From: an uncultured Clostridia bacterium
Lineage (GTDB): Bacteria; Bacillota; Clostridia; Oscillospirales; Ruminococcaceae
Direction of reading: 5' to 3'
Assembly (NCBI GenBank): GCA_944386285.1
Contig: CALXAM010000031.1
Location: 1 to 47,032 of the forward strand
Length of the DNA: 47,032 nucleotides
Below, piece by piece: positions 1-8,333 of this stretch. The notes below the pieces were generated by a model, which was given only the letters and a program-made list of their open reading frames with translations, made no database searches and was not told the DNA's origin. The translations under genes and the position numbers were made by a program. The stretch's first letter is position 1, and every line of letters begins with the position of its first letter.

Positions 1-299
1 CGATTGCCACACTCTGTTATATCTTGTTATGAGATTTTCTTGCCCTTGCATTTGCCCTTATGAGCAAGGAGGGAAAGAGTAAACTTGTGTGTAACCGTAT
101 AAATGGATAAGGCGACCACATTGCGATAAATCCTTTATTTTCAAGGCTTTTGGAGGATTTTATTAAAACACTGTAACCTCTGTTGAAAGGTCATAATTTA
201 CTGATATTCAAATATCGATTTTACTAAAATAAATCTATGGAAATATTCGATCAATTTTGTTCTTTGAAAACACCGGCGTTTAAGAGAATCAAACAAAAA
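1..299. other. Intergenic stretch with no supported gene
   Basis: I see no convincing coding region, RNA gene or repeat before the terminator of the GH18 gene. The stretch is AT-rich. It has purine-rich runs that resemble ribosome-binding sites (around 66-75 and 152-156), but neither leads into an open frame of useful length. The window edge may cut a neighbouring gene's regulatory region. Confidence 0.5.
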
Positions 300-300
300 A

Positions 301-326
301 ACAAGCAGGTCTTAAGACCTGCTTGT
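301..326 (-). terminator. Terminator of the galK/GH18 operon
   Basis: This is a perfect 13-bp palindrome (ACAAGCAGGTCTT and its complement). An A run at 295-300 gives a U tract on the minus-strand transcript. It lies just past the GH18 stop codon, so it probably ends the minus-strand operon. Confidence 0.85.
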
Positions 327-338
327 TTCAATGAAAGA

Positions 339-1364
339 TTAGTCCAAATAGGTGTCCACTGCTTCAAACAATGTGTGGTTGCCATATGCCCAGTACATCA
401 GACCGGCCAGGTTTTTCTCACGGATGAATTTGCATTTTTCGCAGATCGATTCCGGCGTTTCATAGGAGATAAAGTCTGCACCGTCATACAAATATGCGGC
501 TTTTGCCTGATCGTCCCAGAATTTTGTGAACCGGTGTTGTGCGACTGCCTGCGGATCCTGCAAATCGAAATCAGTGCGGATGTTGCCCACACTGGAAGCC
601 GGCTGACCAAGACCATGGGTATCGCCGCCTGCAACGCCTGCCCAGCGTCTGCCGTAAAATGCGGCGCCGAATACCATTTTCTCGTATGGAACGCCTGCAT
701 CGTGGTATAATTGAACGGTACGTGCACCGCAGGGACCGTTCGGCTCACCGGTCTGCGGATAGAGATTTGTGTGATGTCCGGTCACATTGGTGAATCCGCC
801 GCGCAGATCATAGGTCATCAAATTGACGTAGTCAACAATTTTTGCGACCTTATCCATTTCGGTATTTTGAATGAAATATGCGTCGCCGCCTACTGCGCAG
901 GAGAGCTCATAGCGTTTGCCCGTTTTTTTGGAAAGCTCGTCAAGTCCTGCGCGTAAGTCTTCCATTAAAAAGGTGAAATTTTGTTTGTCAGACGGATGGC
1001 AAGCAATTTCCGCGGAATCAATGCACGGATATTCCCAATCAATATCAATGCCGTCAAACTCATATTGCTCTACAATCTTCATTGCAGAGGAAACAAAGGC
1101 ATCTCGGCCCTCTTTTGTGAAAGCCATCTGCGAAAATCCGTCAGCGCCCCAACCGCCGATGGAAAGATTGACGCGAAGATCGGGGTTTAGCCGTTTGTAT
1201 GCCGGAATTCGGTCTATGTACTGAAGATGGTCAACGGTCACTGTGTGATCGTCACGAATCAGTCCAAACGCAATGTTTAAATGCGTGATACGCAGAATAT
1301 CATTGACGCGCAGATCATTGACGGTATCTTCCATGATATACGGTGCAAATACATGTTTTTTCAT
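339..1364 (-). CDS. GH18-family glycoside hydrolase without signal peptide
   Basis: This 341-residue protein belongs to glycosyl hydrolase family 18 (chitinases and endo-beta-N-acetylglucosaminidases). The family signature DGIDIDWEYP is at residues 104-113 and matches DxxDxDxE, with Glu111 as the expected acid. The upstream barrel strand motif SIGGWG is at 69-74. The start is the ATG preceded by GGGAGAGGA. The N terminus (MKKHVFAPYIMED) has no hydrophobic stretch, so the enzyme is predicted to be cytoplasmic. That suggests it acts on an imported oligosaccharide rather than on polymeric chitin. It is the last gene after galK and a flavin-binding protein on the same strand, 49 bases downstream of the latter. 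A role in chitobiose or N-glycan fragment use is inference; the family assignment is firm. Confidence 0.88.
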   Translation of the reverse strand: MKKHVFAPYIMEDTVNDLRVNDILRITHLNIAFGLIRDDHTVTVDHLQYIDRIPAYKRLNPDLRVNLSIGGWGADGFSQMAFTKEGRDAFVSSAMKIVEQYEFDGIDIDWEYPCIDSAEIACHPSDKQNFTFLMEDLRAGLDELSKKTGKRYELSCAVGGDAYFIQNTEMDKVAKIVDYVNLMTYDLRGGFTNVTGHHTNLYPQTGEPNGPCGARTVQLYHDAGVPYEKMVFGAAFYGRRWAGVAGGDTHGLGQPASSVGNIRTDFDLQDPQAVAQHRFTKFWDDQAKAAYLYDGADFISYETPESICEKCKFIREKNLAGLMYWAYGNHTLFEAVDTYLD

Positions 1365-1413
1365 AAAATGTCCTCTCCCTTAAAATAATGACAGTTTGAT
1401 ATCTGCAAAACGA

Positions 1414-1878
1414 TTAGACTCCTGTATATTTTTCGATACAGTATCGTTTCGTTTTTAGATCAAAAGTTTCTATGAACGGTATATTGTTTTGATAAATCCA
1501 TCGTTCGATGAAAGTCGGTTCTATTTGAAACAGCCGTTCATTTTGGAGTGATGAATAGAGATTAAATGAATGGGGAAAAGCTTTTTCATAAATAGAAAGA
1601 AAACGCGGATGTTCTTTAGGATGCCCCATTTCTTTGCATCTGCCTTCAATCTGAATATTGTCAATGCACAGAGATACATTCGGGTTTTCTAAAAGCTGTG
1701 CGTATTTTCGAAATGTCCGATCCGTTTGAAAATAGAAAAAGTCATCGATTTGTATAATGCTCATCATCCTTGAAGTGACATGACATGCAAGTGAGGTGGA
1801 GAGCACCATCTTTTTTGCGATGCCGAATTCTTTGAAAAACAATTTGTACTGTTTTTCAAAGAGCGGTGTCGTCTCCAT
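1414..1878 (-). CDS. Pyridoxamine-phosphate-oxidase-like FMN-binding protein
   Basis: This 154-residue protein has the split-barrel flavin reductase / pyridoxamine 5'-phosphate oxidase-like pattern. There is an early strand with a conserved small-residue region (LACHVTSRMM), then a paired strand (DFFYFQTD), an FRKYAQLLENPNVSLCID motif typical of this superfamily, and an IQIEGRC strand. The length suits the small single-domain members. The family binds FMN or F420 and carries out varied redox reactions, so the substrate cannot be deduced. It starts 23 bases after the galK stop and precedes the GH18 gene, so all three are probably co-transcribed. The fold call is reasonably safe; the function is unknown. 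Confidence 0.7.
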   Translation of the reverse strand: METTPLFEKQYKLFFKEFGIAKKMVLSTSLACHVTSRMMSIIQIDDFFYFQTDRTFRKYAQLLENPNVSLCIDNIQIEGRCKEMGHPKEHPRFLSIYEKAFPHSFNLYSSLQNERLFQIEPTFIERWIYQNNIPFIETFDLKTKRYCIEKYTGV

Positions 1879-1901
1879 AATGATCCCTTCCTGTTACACA
1901 G

Positions 1902-3185
1902 TTATTCTGTTTTGAATGCGACGCATCCAGCTTGACGAATCGTCAAGACATGGCAGCACCCGGGGTGCAATACCTGCTCCATGCCACTTACAAATGTTTT
2001 TAACATGGAATGGGGAACATATGCCTGAATGGTTCCGGCAAATCCGCCGCCGTGAACGCGTACAGCGCCTTGTCCGTGGAGAAGACGTTCTGCAAATGTC
2101 AGTGCAAGTGCGACACTTTGCTCGTTTGGATGTGAAGGGCTTGAAATGTTTTGAAGAAGCTCCCAAGAAGAACGGCCGGATTCTAACACGGTTTGAAAGA
2201 ATACAGCTTCATCTTTTGCACACATTGCGTCTTTTAAGACTTTCACACGTTCAATTTCATTGAAGAAGTGAATCGAGCGGAGCACAGCTCGATCATTTAC
2301 CTGTTCGCGTAATTGTTTGATGGAAGTAAAAAAGGTATCAGCATTCACTTTGCGCAAAAGTGTCTGATGAAAGAATGCGGCGCACTGTTTCATTTCTGCC
2401 GGGATGGCAGCATAATCATCGGTTAAATCCGCATGATCGGCGCCGCTGTCAACGATGACGAGTGCACAGCCGAATACATCAGGAGAAAATGCAATCGGAA
2501 CAACGTCCGGTGCAGACGGATTTGCAAAGTCAATGTATACACATCCACCGACAGCACATGCCATCTGATCCATCAGTCCGCTCGGTTTTCCAAAAAAGAC
2601 ATTTTCGGCGACTTGTCCGATTTTTGCAAGTGTCTGTGCATCCAATGCGCTGCCGCAGTAAAATTCATTTAAAATGCAGCCAATCAGTACTTCAAAGCAG
2701 GCAGAGGAGCTAAGCCCTGAACCGCTTAATACATTAGATGACATGGAAATGTTTGCACCTGAAACATTATATCCACGTTTTGTTATTTCCGCGGCAATTC
2801 CGCGGACAAGTGCTGCTGTTGTGTTTTTTTCCGATTCCTGCGGTGAAAGTGTTTCGAGAGAAACACGAATTGGTGCATATCCTTCGGAAATAAGCGATAT
2901 AACCGGTTCATTGCACGGTGCAGCAACCGCAATTGCATCCAGAGAGACGGCACCTGCAATGACACATCCGTTTTGATGATCTGTGTGGTTGCCCATAATT
3001 TCTGTCCGTCCGGGTGCAGAAAATAACGACGTATCAGGCATATCACCGAACTGATCGATGAATTTTTCGATTAGGGATGAAAAACGTGTGCGCGCGTCAT
3101 TTAGCTGCGATTGCGAATAAACCGACAGAAATGTGTGATCTAATTTTTGGGTACGACATTGATTTAGAAGAGACTGGCTGTTCAT
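1902..3185 (-). CDS. galK: Galactokinase
   Basis: This cytoplasmic GHMP-family kinase phosphorylates galactose to galactose 1-phosphate, the first step of the Leloir pathway. The galactokinase signature APGRTEIMGNHTDHQNG is at about residues 57-73. The ATP-binding GHMP motif (VLSGSGLSSSACFEVLIG) is central, and the C-terminal VHGGGFAGTIQAYV is typical. At 427 residues it is slightly longer than the usual 390. The start follows a clean CCGGAGGA site. No galT or galE is visible nearby. It leads a three-gene minus-strand set with a flavin protein and a GH18 hydrolase. This could mean it serves galactose or N-acetylgalactosamine released from host glycans; GalK and the GalNAc-kinase-like members are hard to separate by eye. 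Confidence 0.92.
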   Translation of the reverse strand: MNSQSLLNQCRTQKLDHTFLSVYSQSQLNDARTRFSSLIEKFIDQFGDMPDTSLFSAPGRTEIMGNHTDHQNGCVIAGAVSLDAIAVAAPCNEPVISLISEGYAPIRVSLETLSPQESEKNTTAALVRGIAAEITKRGYNVSGANISMSSNVLSGSGLSSSACFEVLIGCILNEFYCGSALDAQTLAKIGQVAENVFFGKPSGLMDQMACAVGGCVYIDFANPSAPDVVPIAFSPDVFGCALVIVDSGADHADLTDDYAAIPAEMKQCAAFFHQTLLRKVNADTFFTSIKQLREQVNDRAVLRSIHFFNEIERVKVLKDAMCAKDEAVFFQTVLESGRSSWELLQNISSPSHPNEQSVALALTFAERLLHGQGAVRVHGGGFAGTIQAYVPHSMLKTFVSGMEQVLHPGCCHVLTIRQAGCVAFKTE

Positions 3186-3544
3186 AAAAATCCTCCGGAG
3201 TATTGCTTGAAATTAACTCCAGTGTACAACAAAAAGATAGGAAAAGTCAACAAAAACTCTGTATATCGTATAAAAAAGAATGTGATGAGTGCTTTTTTAT
3301 CGTACGGAATCGATAAATGTCGTGTGGAATGTTTTCTCAAGAGCGTTGTGATATGAAATGTCGGTTTCCATATGAGCATAATAAAAAAGGGGTGATCTCC
3401 ATGATAACAATGACTAAAACAAAGTTTTGACAGCGGGAATATGGAGGATTTTCATTTATTAAGCAATTTAGATGATGCGAAAAGTGTGACAGTGATTTTA
3501 AGGCGAATATGTGCTTATCTTAAAGATCGAATGAAAGGAAAGCA
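3186..3544. other. Intergenic region upstream of galK
   Basis: Apart from the galK promoter (3221-3250) this region holds little. A strong ribosome-binding site (AAGGGGTGATCTCC) at about 3388-3401 is followed by ATG and a 9-codon frame ending at 3430. No longer protein follows. It may be a leader remnant or chance. Confidence 0.4.
3221..3250 (-). promoter_or_regulatory. Promoter for galK
   Basis: Reading the minus strand, TTGACT (3250-3245) and TACACT (3226-3221) are separated by 18 bases. They lie about 35 bases before the galK start codon, a plausible sigma-A promoter. Confidence 0.6.
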
Positions 3545-3871
3545 TTATCCTTCAAAATCTTCAATTAGACGCATGAGTTCTTCTTTACTTTCCGCTTCGA
3601 TTCCGGCAGTTAATTGGGATTGGTCTTCTGCGGGAAGTATAGAAAACGGTGTTTCGAGAATATAAAATGGTTCTGTTTCACCCGGTGCAAACGCCCCGAT
3701 TTGTCCGTTGTATTCCTTTAATAGATAAACGGTTTGCACGGATGTATCTGCTTGTTTGGTCGATTGAGGCTCTACCGCAGTCGATGGCAGTGTAATAAGC
3801 AGGATGCAAACGATCAGGACAAAAAGAATCAGTGCGATTGATAATCCGATTCGGTATGCTTTTATATTCAC
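3545..3871 (-). CDS. Small membrane-anchored protein, BofC C-terminal-like
   Basis: This 108-residue protein starts at GTG behind an AAAGGCGGA site. Residues 9-29 (SIALILFVLIVCILLITLPST) form a single transmembrane helix or uncleaved signal. A short polar linker follows, then a compact domain beginning VYLLKEYNGQIGAFAPGETEPFYILETP. That phrase is the kind found in BofC C-terminal-like and other short extracytoplasmic clostridial proteins that start 'YLLKEYxGxIAVF'. The tail (ESKEELMRLIEDFEG) is typical of the same group. The topology suggests an external domain. It is divergent from the neighbouring class A PBP gene. Function is unknown; the BofC resemblance is by eye only. Confidence 0.6.
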   Translation of the reverse strand: MNIKAYRIGLSIALILFVLIVCILLITLPSTAVEPQSTKQADTSVQTVYLLKEYNGQIGAFAPGETEPFYILETPFSILPAEDQSQLTAGIEAESKEELMRLIEDFEG

Positions 3872-3964
3872 AGGAATCCGCCTTTCAAGTAGTTGTTTTC
3901 CTTAGAATTGGCAATAAGAATGTTGTTTATTCATAAGCAAAATGTGAACAATCTAAATTTTAGC

Positions 3965-3993
3965 TTAACAAACGGGAACGAGTGTGCTATAAT
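3965..3993 (+). promoter_or_regulatory. Promoter of the class A PBP gene
   Basis: TTAACA (3965-3970), a 17-base spacer and TATAAT (3988-3993), with TG one base before the -10 (extended -10). It sits 80 bases upstream of the PBP start. Confidence 0.8.
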
Positions 3994-4072
3994 GAACAAA
4001 AATACGCATGTCGTATCGTATTTGAACAGAAAAGAATCTACATAGCAAAAGACAAAGGAGGATTCCTGTTAT

Positions 4073-6322
4073 ATGGAGCGTAAAAACAGTAACAAGCCTG
4101 TGCAACGTGTTGTGCGTACGGGTAAGCCTGTCAAAAAACGCCGGAAAAAGCCTCTTACAAAAGGACAGCGCGTTGCGAAAACGATTTTCGCAACAATCGG
4201 AAAAGTATTGCTTACATCGTTTCTTGTCATGGTGATTACAGGCTGTATTGTAGGAACGGCATTGACGATTTATGTGCTTCAATACGTTGACTCGGAACCG
4301 GTGATTCAGCTTTCAGAAGTGGAAATGAGTAATTCCGGAACGATTTTTGGAATCAACGCGGAGGGCGATTATGAAGTTGTACAGCAAATCAGCCGCGGAG
4401 CAAAACGGGAATGGGTTTCATTGTCTGAAATCCCAGAGGATTTGCAGAATGCGTTTGTGTACTTTGAGGATGAACGGTTTTACTCGCATGAGGGTGTTGA
4501 CTTTAAACGAACGTTTGGCGCAGTGCTGAATGAGATTTTGAATCTCTTCCATATCGGTTCGGGCGGCGATCGGTTCGGCGGTTCTACCATTACACAGCAG
4601 CTTGTTAAAAATATCAACGGAGATATTTATAATCGTACGGTTGAAGTAAAAATTAAAGAGATTATGCAGGCAATGAATCTCGAACGAAATTATTCAAAGG
4701 ATCAGATTCTTGAGGCGTATTTAAACTGCGTAGGTCTGCACTTTAATACAATCGGCGTACAAGCAGGCGCGAAGCTATATTTTGGAAAGGATGTATCGGA
4801 GCTTACATTGGCGGAGTGTGCGTCCTTGGCAGTTATTACAAAGTCACCGGCAAATTATAATCCGATTTCCAATCCGGAAGCAAACAAAACGCGGCGTGAC
4901 AACTGTTTAAAGAAAATGCTTGAATTTGAATGTATCACACAGGAAGAATACGAAGAAGCAATCAATCAACCGGTTGTCACAGTCGATCAATCTGAGTCTG
5001 AGTCAGAAGAAGAGCAGGAAACAACGCAGAAACAACAAAGCTGGTTTGTTGATGCGGTAATCGAAGAAGTGATCGACGACCTTGTGGAAGAATACGATTA
5101 TACGGAAGAATATGCAGAAGAAAAACTGTATACAGGTGGTTGGAAAGTTTATACCACAATGGAGATCCAGACGCAGGAGCGGATGGAGGCAATCTTTGAA
5201 GATGACAGTAATTTCAATGCAAGTCCGTATAATTCAGAAACAATGCCGCAGGCTTCTATGGTTGTGATGGACTATGAGGGCAATATTCGCGGATTGATCG
5301 GTGGACGCGGTGAAAAAGAACAGGCGCGCGGATTTAACCGTGCAACGATGGCATATCGTGGCTTTGGTTCTACGATTAAACCGCTTTCCGCTTATTCGCC
5401 GGCGCTTGAACAAAATCTGATTACTTGGTCAACCATTATGATGGATGAACCTGTAATGGAAGTAACGGATGAGAAAACCGGTGAAACACGTGAATGGCCA
5501 AGCAACTATTCTAAGAAATACAGCGGTCCGGTTTCAATCGTTGATGCTGTCCGTAATTCTTTGAATACGATCCCGGTACAACTTGTACAGTCGCTTGGCG
5601 TAGATACTTCGTATAATTTCTTGAAAGATGAACTGGGCTTTTCGAACTTAGTAAAAGATGCAAGCCAGGTAGGTGAAGACAGTATGGCACTTGGCAGTGC
5701 GGCGACCAATTTGGTTGAATTGACTGCAGCATATCAAATGTTTGGAAATGGCGGCTATTATGTTGAACCTACAACGTATACGCAAGTTGTCGATATGAGC
5801 GGTAAAGTGATTTTGGATAATACCAATCGCGAGAAAAAGCAGGTGATTTCTACAGATACGGCAACTGTGATGAATCGGATGCTTTGGGAAGCTGTTAACA
5901 ACGGCGGTACCGGTTCACGTGCTGCTTCTTCTAAATGGGAAGTTGTCGGTAAATCCGGAACATCGAACGACTATGTCGATTTGGCTTTTGCCGGATGCAC
6001 ACCGTATTATGTTGCTGCAATTCGTTACGGCTTTGATGATAATACCGCGATCAGCAACAAGATGGGACGTCATGATATTTCACTTTGGAAAACAGTGATG
6101 GAATCTATCCAACAAGATCTTCCGAGTGCAAAATTTGATTTGAATATGACTGGCGTTGTTCAGGAGCGTTATTGTACAGAAACTGGCCTCCTCGCAGGCA
6201 GCAGCTGTACGTCTACAAAAGTCGGATATTATCGTGAATCGAATTTACCTTCGGTTTGTACAGGACACGGCAGCACACAGAAAGAGCAGGACGAACAATC
6301 CACAGTTTCTGCCATTCAGTAA
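4073..6322 (+). CDS. Class A penicillin-binding protein (transglycosylase/transpeptidase)
   Basis: This bifunctional peptidoglycan synthase polymerises lipid II and crosslinks stem peptides. It has a basic cytoplasmic head (residues 1-38) and one membrane anchor at about 44-69. The GT51 glycosyltransferase domain follows, with EDERFYSHEGVDF starting at the catalytic Glu132 and then GGSTITQQLVKN. An acidic linker lies near 300-320. The transpeptidase domain has the S433-T-I-K436 active serine, the S496-L-N motif and K627-S-G-T. The length (749) suits PBP1a/PonA. The start follows AAAGGAGG. It is a single gene with its own promoter and terminator. The C-terminal cysteine pairs (near YCTETG and SSCTSTK) are common in clostridial members. 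Confidence 0.95.
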   Translation: MERKNSNKPVQRVVRTGKPVKKRRKKPLTKGQRVAKTIFATIGKVLLTSFLVMVITGCIVGTALTIYVLQYVDSEPVIQLSEVEMSNSGTIFGINAEGDYEVVQQISRGAKREWVSLSEIPEDLQNAFVYFEDERFYSHEGVDFKRTFGAVLNEILNLFHIGSGGDRFGGSTITQQLVKNINGDIYNRTVEVKIKEIMQAMNLERNYSKDQILEAYLNCVGLHFNTIGVQAGAKLYFGKDVSELTLAECASLAVITKSPANYNPISNPEANKTRRDNCLKKMLEFECITQEEYEEAINQPVVTVDQSESESEEEQETTQKQQSWFVDAVIEEVIDDLVEEYDYTEEYAEEKLYTGGWKVYTTMEIQTQERMEAIFEDDSNFNASPYNSETMPQASMVVMDYEGNIRGLIGGRGEKEQARGFNRATMAYRGFGSTIKPLSAYSPALEQNLITWSTIMMDEPVMEVTDEKTGETREWPSNYSKKYSGPVSIVDAVRNSLNTIPVQLVQSLGVDTSYNFLKDELGFSNLVKDASQVGEDSMALGSAATNLVELTAAYQMFGNGGYYVEPTTYTQVVDMSGKVILDNTNREKKQVISTDTATVMNRMLWEAVNNGGTGSRAASSKWEVVGKSGTSNDYVDLAFAGCTPYYVAAIRYGFDDNTAISNKMGRHDISLWKTVMESIQQDLPSAKFDLNMTGVVQERYCTETGLLAGSSCTSTKVGYYRESNLPSVCTGHGSTQKEQDEQSTVSAIQ

Positions 6323-6333
6323 ATATTAAAATG

Positions 6334-6376
6334 AAAAATCCATCCCATATAAATTTGTGTGGGATGGATTTTTTTA
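6334..6376 (+). terminator. Terminator of the PBP gene
   Basis: The stem AAAATCCATCCCA pairs with TGGGATGGATTTT across a loop of about 12 bases. It ends in a T7 run immediately downstream of the PBP stop codon. Confidence 0.88.
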
Positions 6377-6410
6377 TTTCTTTAGGCAGCAGTAGTTGCA
6401 TAAAGTCCAG

Positions 6411-6438
6411 CAAAAAACCACCCGTCAAACGGGTGGTT
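6411..6438 (-). terminator. Terminator of the glutamate synthase operon
   Basis: The stem AACCACCCGT/ACGGGTGGTT has a 3-base loop (6416-6438). The A run at 6412-6417 gives a U tract on the minus strand. It lies 43 bases after the ANTAR gene stop and so ends the seven-gene nitrogen operon. Confidence 0.85.
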
Positions 6439-6481
6439 ATAAAATAAATTTATTGCAAAAATCCAAATGACTGCATACAGT

Positions 6482-7066
6482 TTATAAGTATGTTTTAATA
6501 ATTTCTTCTGCAACTTCACGTTTGGTGACACATCGATCCATTGCTTGCTTTTCGATGTAACGATGTGCAGCTGGTTCGTCCATTTTAAGTTCTCGAATCA
6601 GCAGCCATTTTGCTCTGTTCACACAGCGGATTTCCTCCATTTTTTCCTCAATCGAAAGTGTTTTCGTTTTCGATTTTCTTAAACGTTCCCGTGCGCTCAG
6701 CATCCAATGAAGTGCAGTAGTGATCATGGCTTTTGACGTTGGCTTTGCAAGGAGAAAAACACCATGCTCTGCGACTTTGTCATAAATTTCATCATATAAT
6801 TCCGTATGAACGAGAAGAAGCGCAACGGCTTCCGGTGTGCTGCAGGTATCAATTGCAAATCGAATCCCCGCATCATCCGGAAGGGGAGAGTTGATGATCA
6901 CACAATCAAATGAACGTTCTGCGAAGGCTCGCTTTGCAGCGCTGATATTAGAAACCACACAGATTGGATCATATTTTAGCGGAGAGAGGATGGTGGAGAT
7001 TCCGTTATTAAACTTTTCTGATGCGGAAATAATCAGAATACTATATACCGATTCTTTCAGACTCAA
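6482..7066 (-). CDS. ANTAR-domain regulator with degenerate receiver domain
   Basis: This 194-residue protein has a response-regulator-like N-terminal fold (about 8-123) and a C-terminal ANTAR RNA-binding domain (about 131-194; AKWLLIRELKMDEPAAHRYIE carries the conserved Ala and aromatic positions). ANTAR proteins act as transcription antiterminators by binding paired stem-loops in leader RNA. The receiver is atypical. The phosphoacceptor position in VIINSPLPDDAG is Asn59, not Asp, and the usual acidic pair after the first strand is replaced by SASE. The conserved Lys (LLAKP, 108) remains. It is therefore unlikely to be phosphorylated in the normal way. It is the last gene of the GOGAT-glnA operon, 33 bases after glnA, which strongly suggests that it senses nitrogen status and controls nitrogen genes. 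Confidence 0.88.
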   Translation of the reverse strand: MSLKESVYSILIISASEKFNNGISTILSPLKYDPICVVSNISAAKRAFAERSFDCVIINSPLPDDAGIRFAIDTCSTPEAVALLLVHTELYDEIYDKVAEHGVFLLAKPTSKAMITTALHWMLSARERLRKSKTKTLSIEEKMEEIRCVNRAKWLLIRELKMDEPAAHRYIEKQAMDRCVTKREVAEEIIKTYL

Positions 7067-7099
7067 AGAACTCCCCTCCGTTTCATATGATCATAAAAA

Positions 7100-8311
7100 T
7101 TACTGGTTACAGTACATCTCTAAAATAGCCGCAGGAATATATTGTTTAATAAAGTCACTGGAAGCCGCAAGATTGCAAGCAGTGTGCAAATCGCTCGGTA
7201 GCTTTTTATACTGTGCAAGGATCGACGCGTCTGCTTTGTACAAATTGAAATTAGCAGCCTTCGGCAGATCAAGTTTGTGCGAAATTCCGTAAAGTCCTGC
7301 ATAGATCATCAATGTAAAAGCCAAATAGGGATTTGCAGTCGGGTCAGGAGAACGTAGCTCCGCGCGGCGATATTCTCCTACAGCCGCAGGAATGCGTACC
7401 AGCTGGGAACGGTTTTCACTCGACCATGATACATATCCCGGTGCTTTGCTGACGCCAAATCGTTGATAGGATTCTTTTGTCGGATTTAAAAAGGCGGTCA
7501 TTTCTTCCACCTTATCAAGAATTCCTGCAATCATATAGCAAAGATTTTCAGACCCTTTGTCCGGTTTTACAGACATATTGATATGGAATCCGTTGCCCGG
7601 TGCATGCTCAAGCGGCTTTGCTGAAAAATCAGCATACAGACCGTTGCTGCGTGCGACGGTTTTGACAATCGTCTGGAATGTCAGTGCATTGTCTGCAGCA
7701 GTCAGCGCATCAGAATAGCGAAAGTCAATTTCGTTTTGTCCCGGTCCTTCCTCATGATGAGAGCTTTCCGGACGAATCCCCATCTGTTCGAGTGTAAGAC
7801 AAATTTCGCGCCGAATGTTTTCTCCACGGTCGTCCGGTGCAATGTCCATATATCCTGCGTGGTCATATGGCTGTTTCGTTGGGTTCCCATTTTCGTCTAA
7901 CGTGAACAGATAAAATTCCTGTTCAGCACCAAATGAGAACGTATATCCGGCAGCTTTGGCGTCTTCGATTGCGCGTTTTAAAAGACTGCGTGTGTCACAA
8001 GCAAACGGAGTGCCATCCGGATAGGAGACACTTGAGAACATTCGCACAACTTTGCCGTGCTCCGGACGCCAAGGGAGAAGCATCAATGTCTGCGGATCCG
8101 GATGGAGAAGCAGGTCAGAATACGTTTCGTCGCCGAATCCGGCAATCGCAGAAGCATCAAAGGCAATGCCATATTCAAATGCACGCAAAAGCTCATCAGG
8201 CATGATTGAAATATTCTTTTGCTTGCCGAACACATCACAGAACGCCAGGCGAATAAATTTCACATCATCTTCCTGTACATACTGTAAAACTTCTTCCTTT
8301 GAGTACTTCAT
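7100..8311 (-). CDS. glnA: Glutamine synthetase, type I-like, short form
   Basis: This enzyme makes glutamine from glutamate, ammonia and ATP. The start chosen is the ATG at 8311, giving MKYSKEEVLQYVQEDDVKFI, which aligns with the N-terminal beta-grasp domain; the open frame extends further upstream without homology. Metal- and substrate-binding motifs are present: GAEQEFYLF (Glu130, Glu132), EEGPGQNEIDF (187-197), GNGFHINMSV (His243), NRSQLVRIPA (300-309) and RRAELRSPDPTANPYLA. At 403 residues it is about 40 shorter than standard GSI. The loop that reads DGSS in canonical GSI is DASAIAGFG here (52-60). There is no adenylylation-site region. It lies 22 bases after the GXGXG glutamate synthase subunit, so GS and GOGAT are made together. 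Confidence 0.88.
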   Translation of the reverse strand: MKYSKEEVLQYVQEDDVKFIRLAFCDVFGKQKNISIMPDELLRAFEYGIAFDASAIAGFGDETYSDLLLHPDPQTLMLLPWRPEHGKVVRMFSSVSYPDGTPFACDTRSLLKRAIEDAKAAGYTFSFGAEQEFYLFTLDENGNPTKQPYDHAGYMDIAPDDRGENIRREICLTLEQMGIRPESSHHEEGPGQNEIDFRYSDALTAADNALTFQTIVKTVARSNGLYADFSAKPLEHAPGNGFHINMSVKPDKGSENLCYMIAGILDKVEEMTAFLNPTKESYQRFGVSKAPGYVSWSSENRSQLVRIPAAVGEYRRAELRSPDPTANPYLAFTLMIYAGLYGISHKLDLPKAANFNLYKADASILAQYKKLPSDLHTACNLAASSDFIKQYIPAAILEMYCNQ

Positions 8312-8333
8312 AAAATCTGACCTCTGCTTTCTT

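Noticed and set aside
3441..3665. A 74-codon plus-strand frame opposite the small membrane protein gene
   Set aside because: The second half is antisense to the better supported minus-strand gene. The sequence has no protein-like pattern, and there is no terminator or partner.
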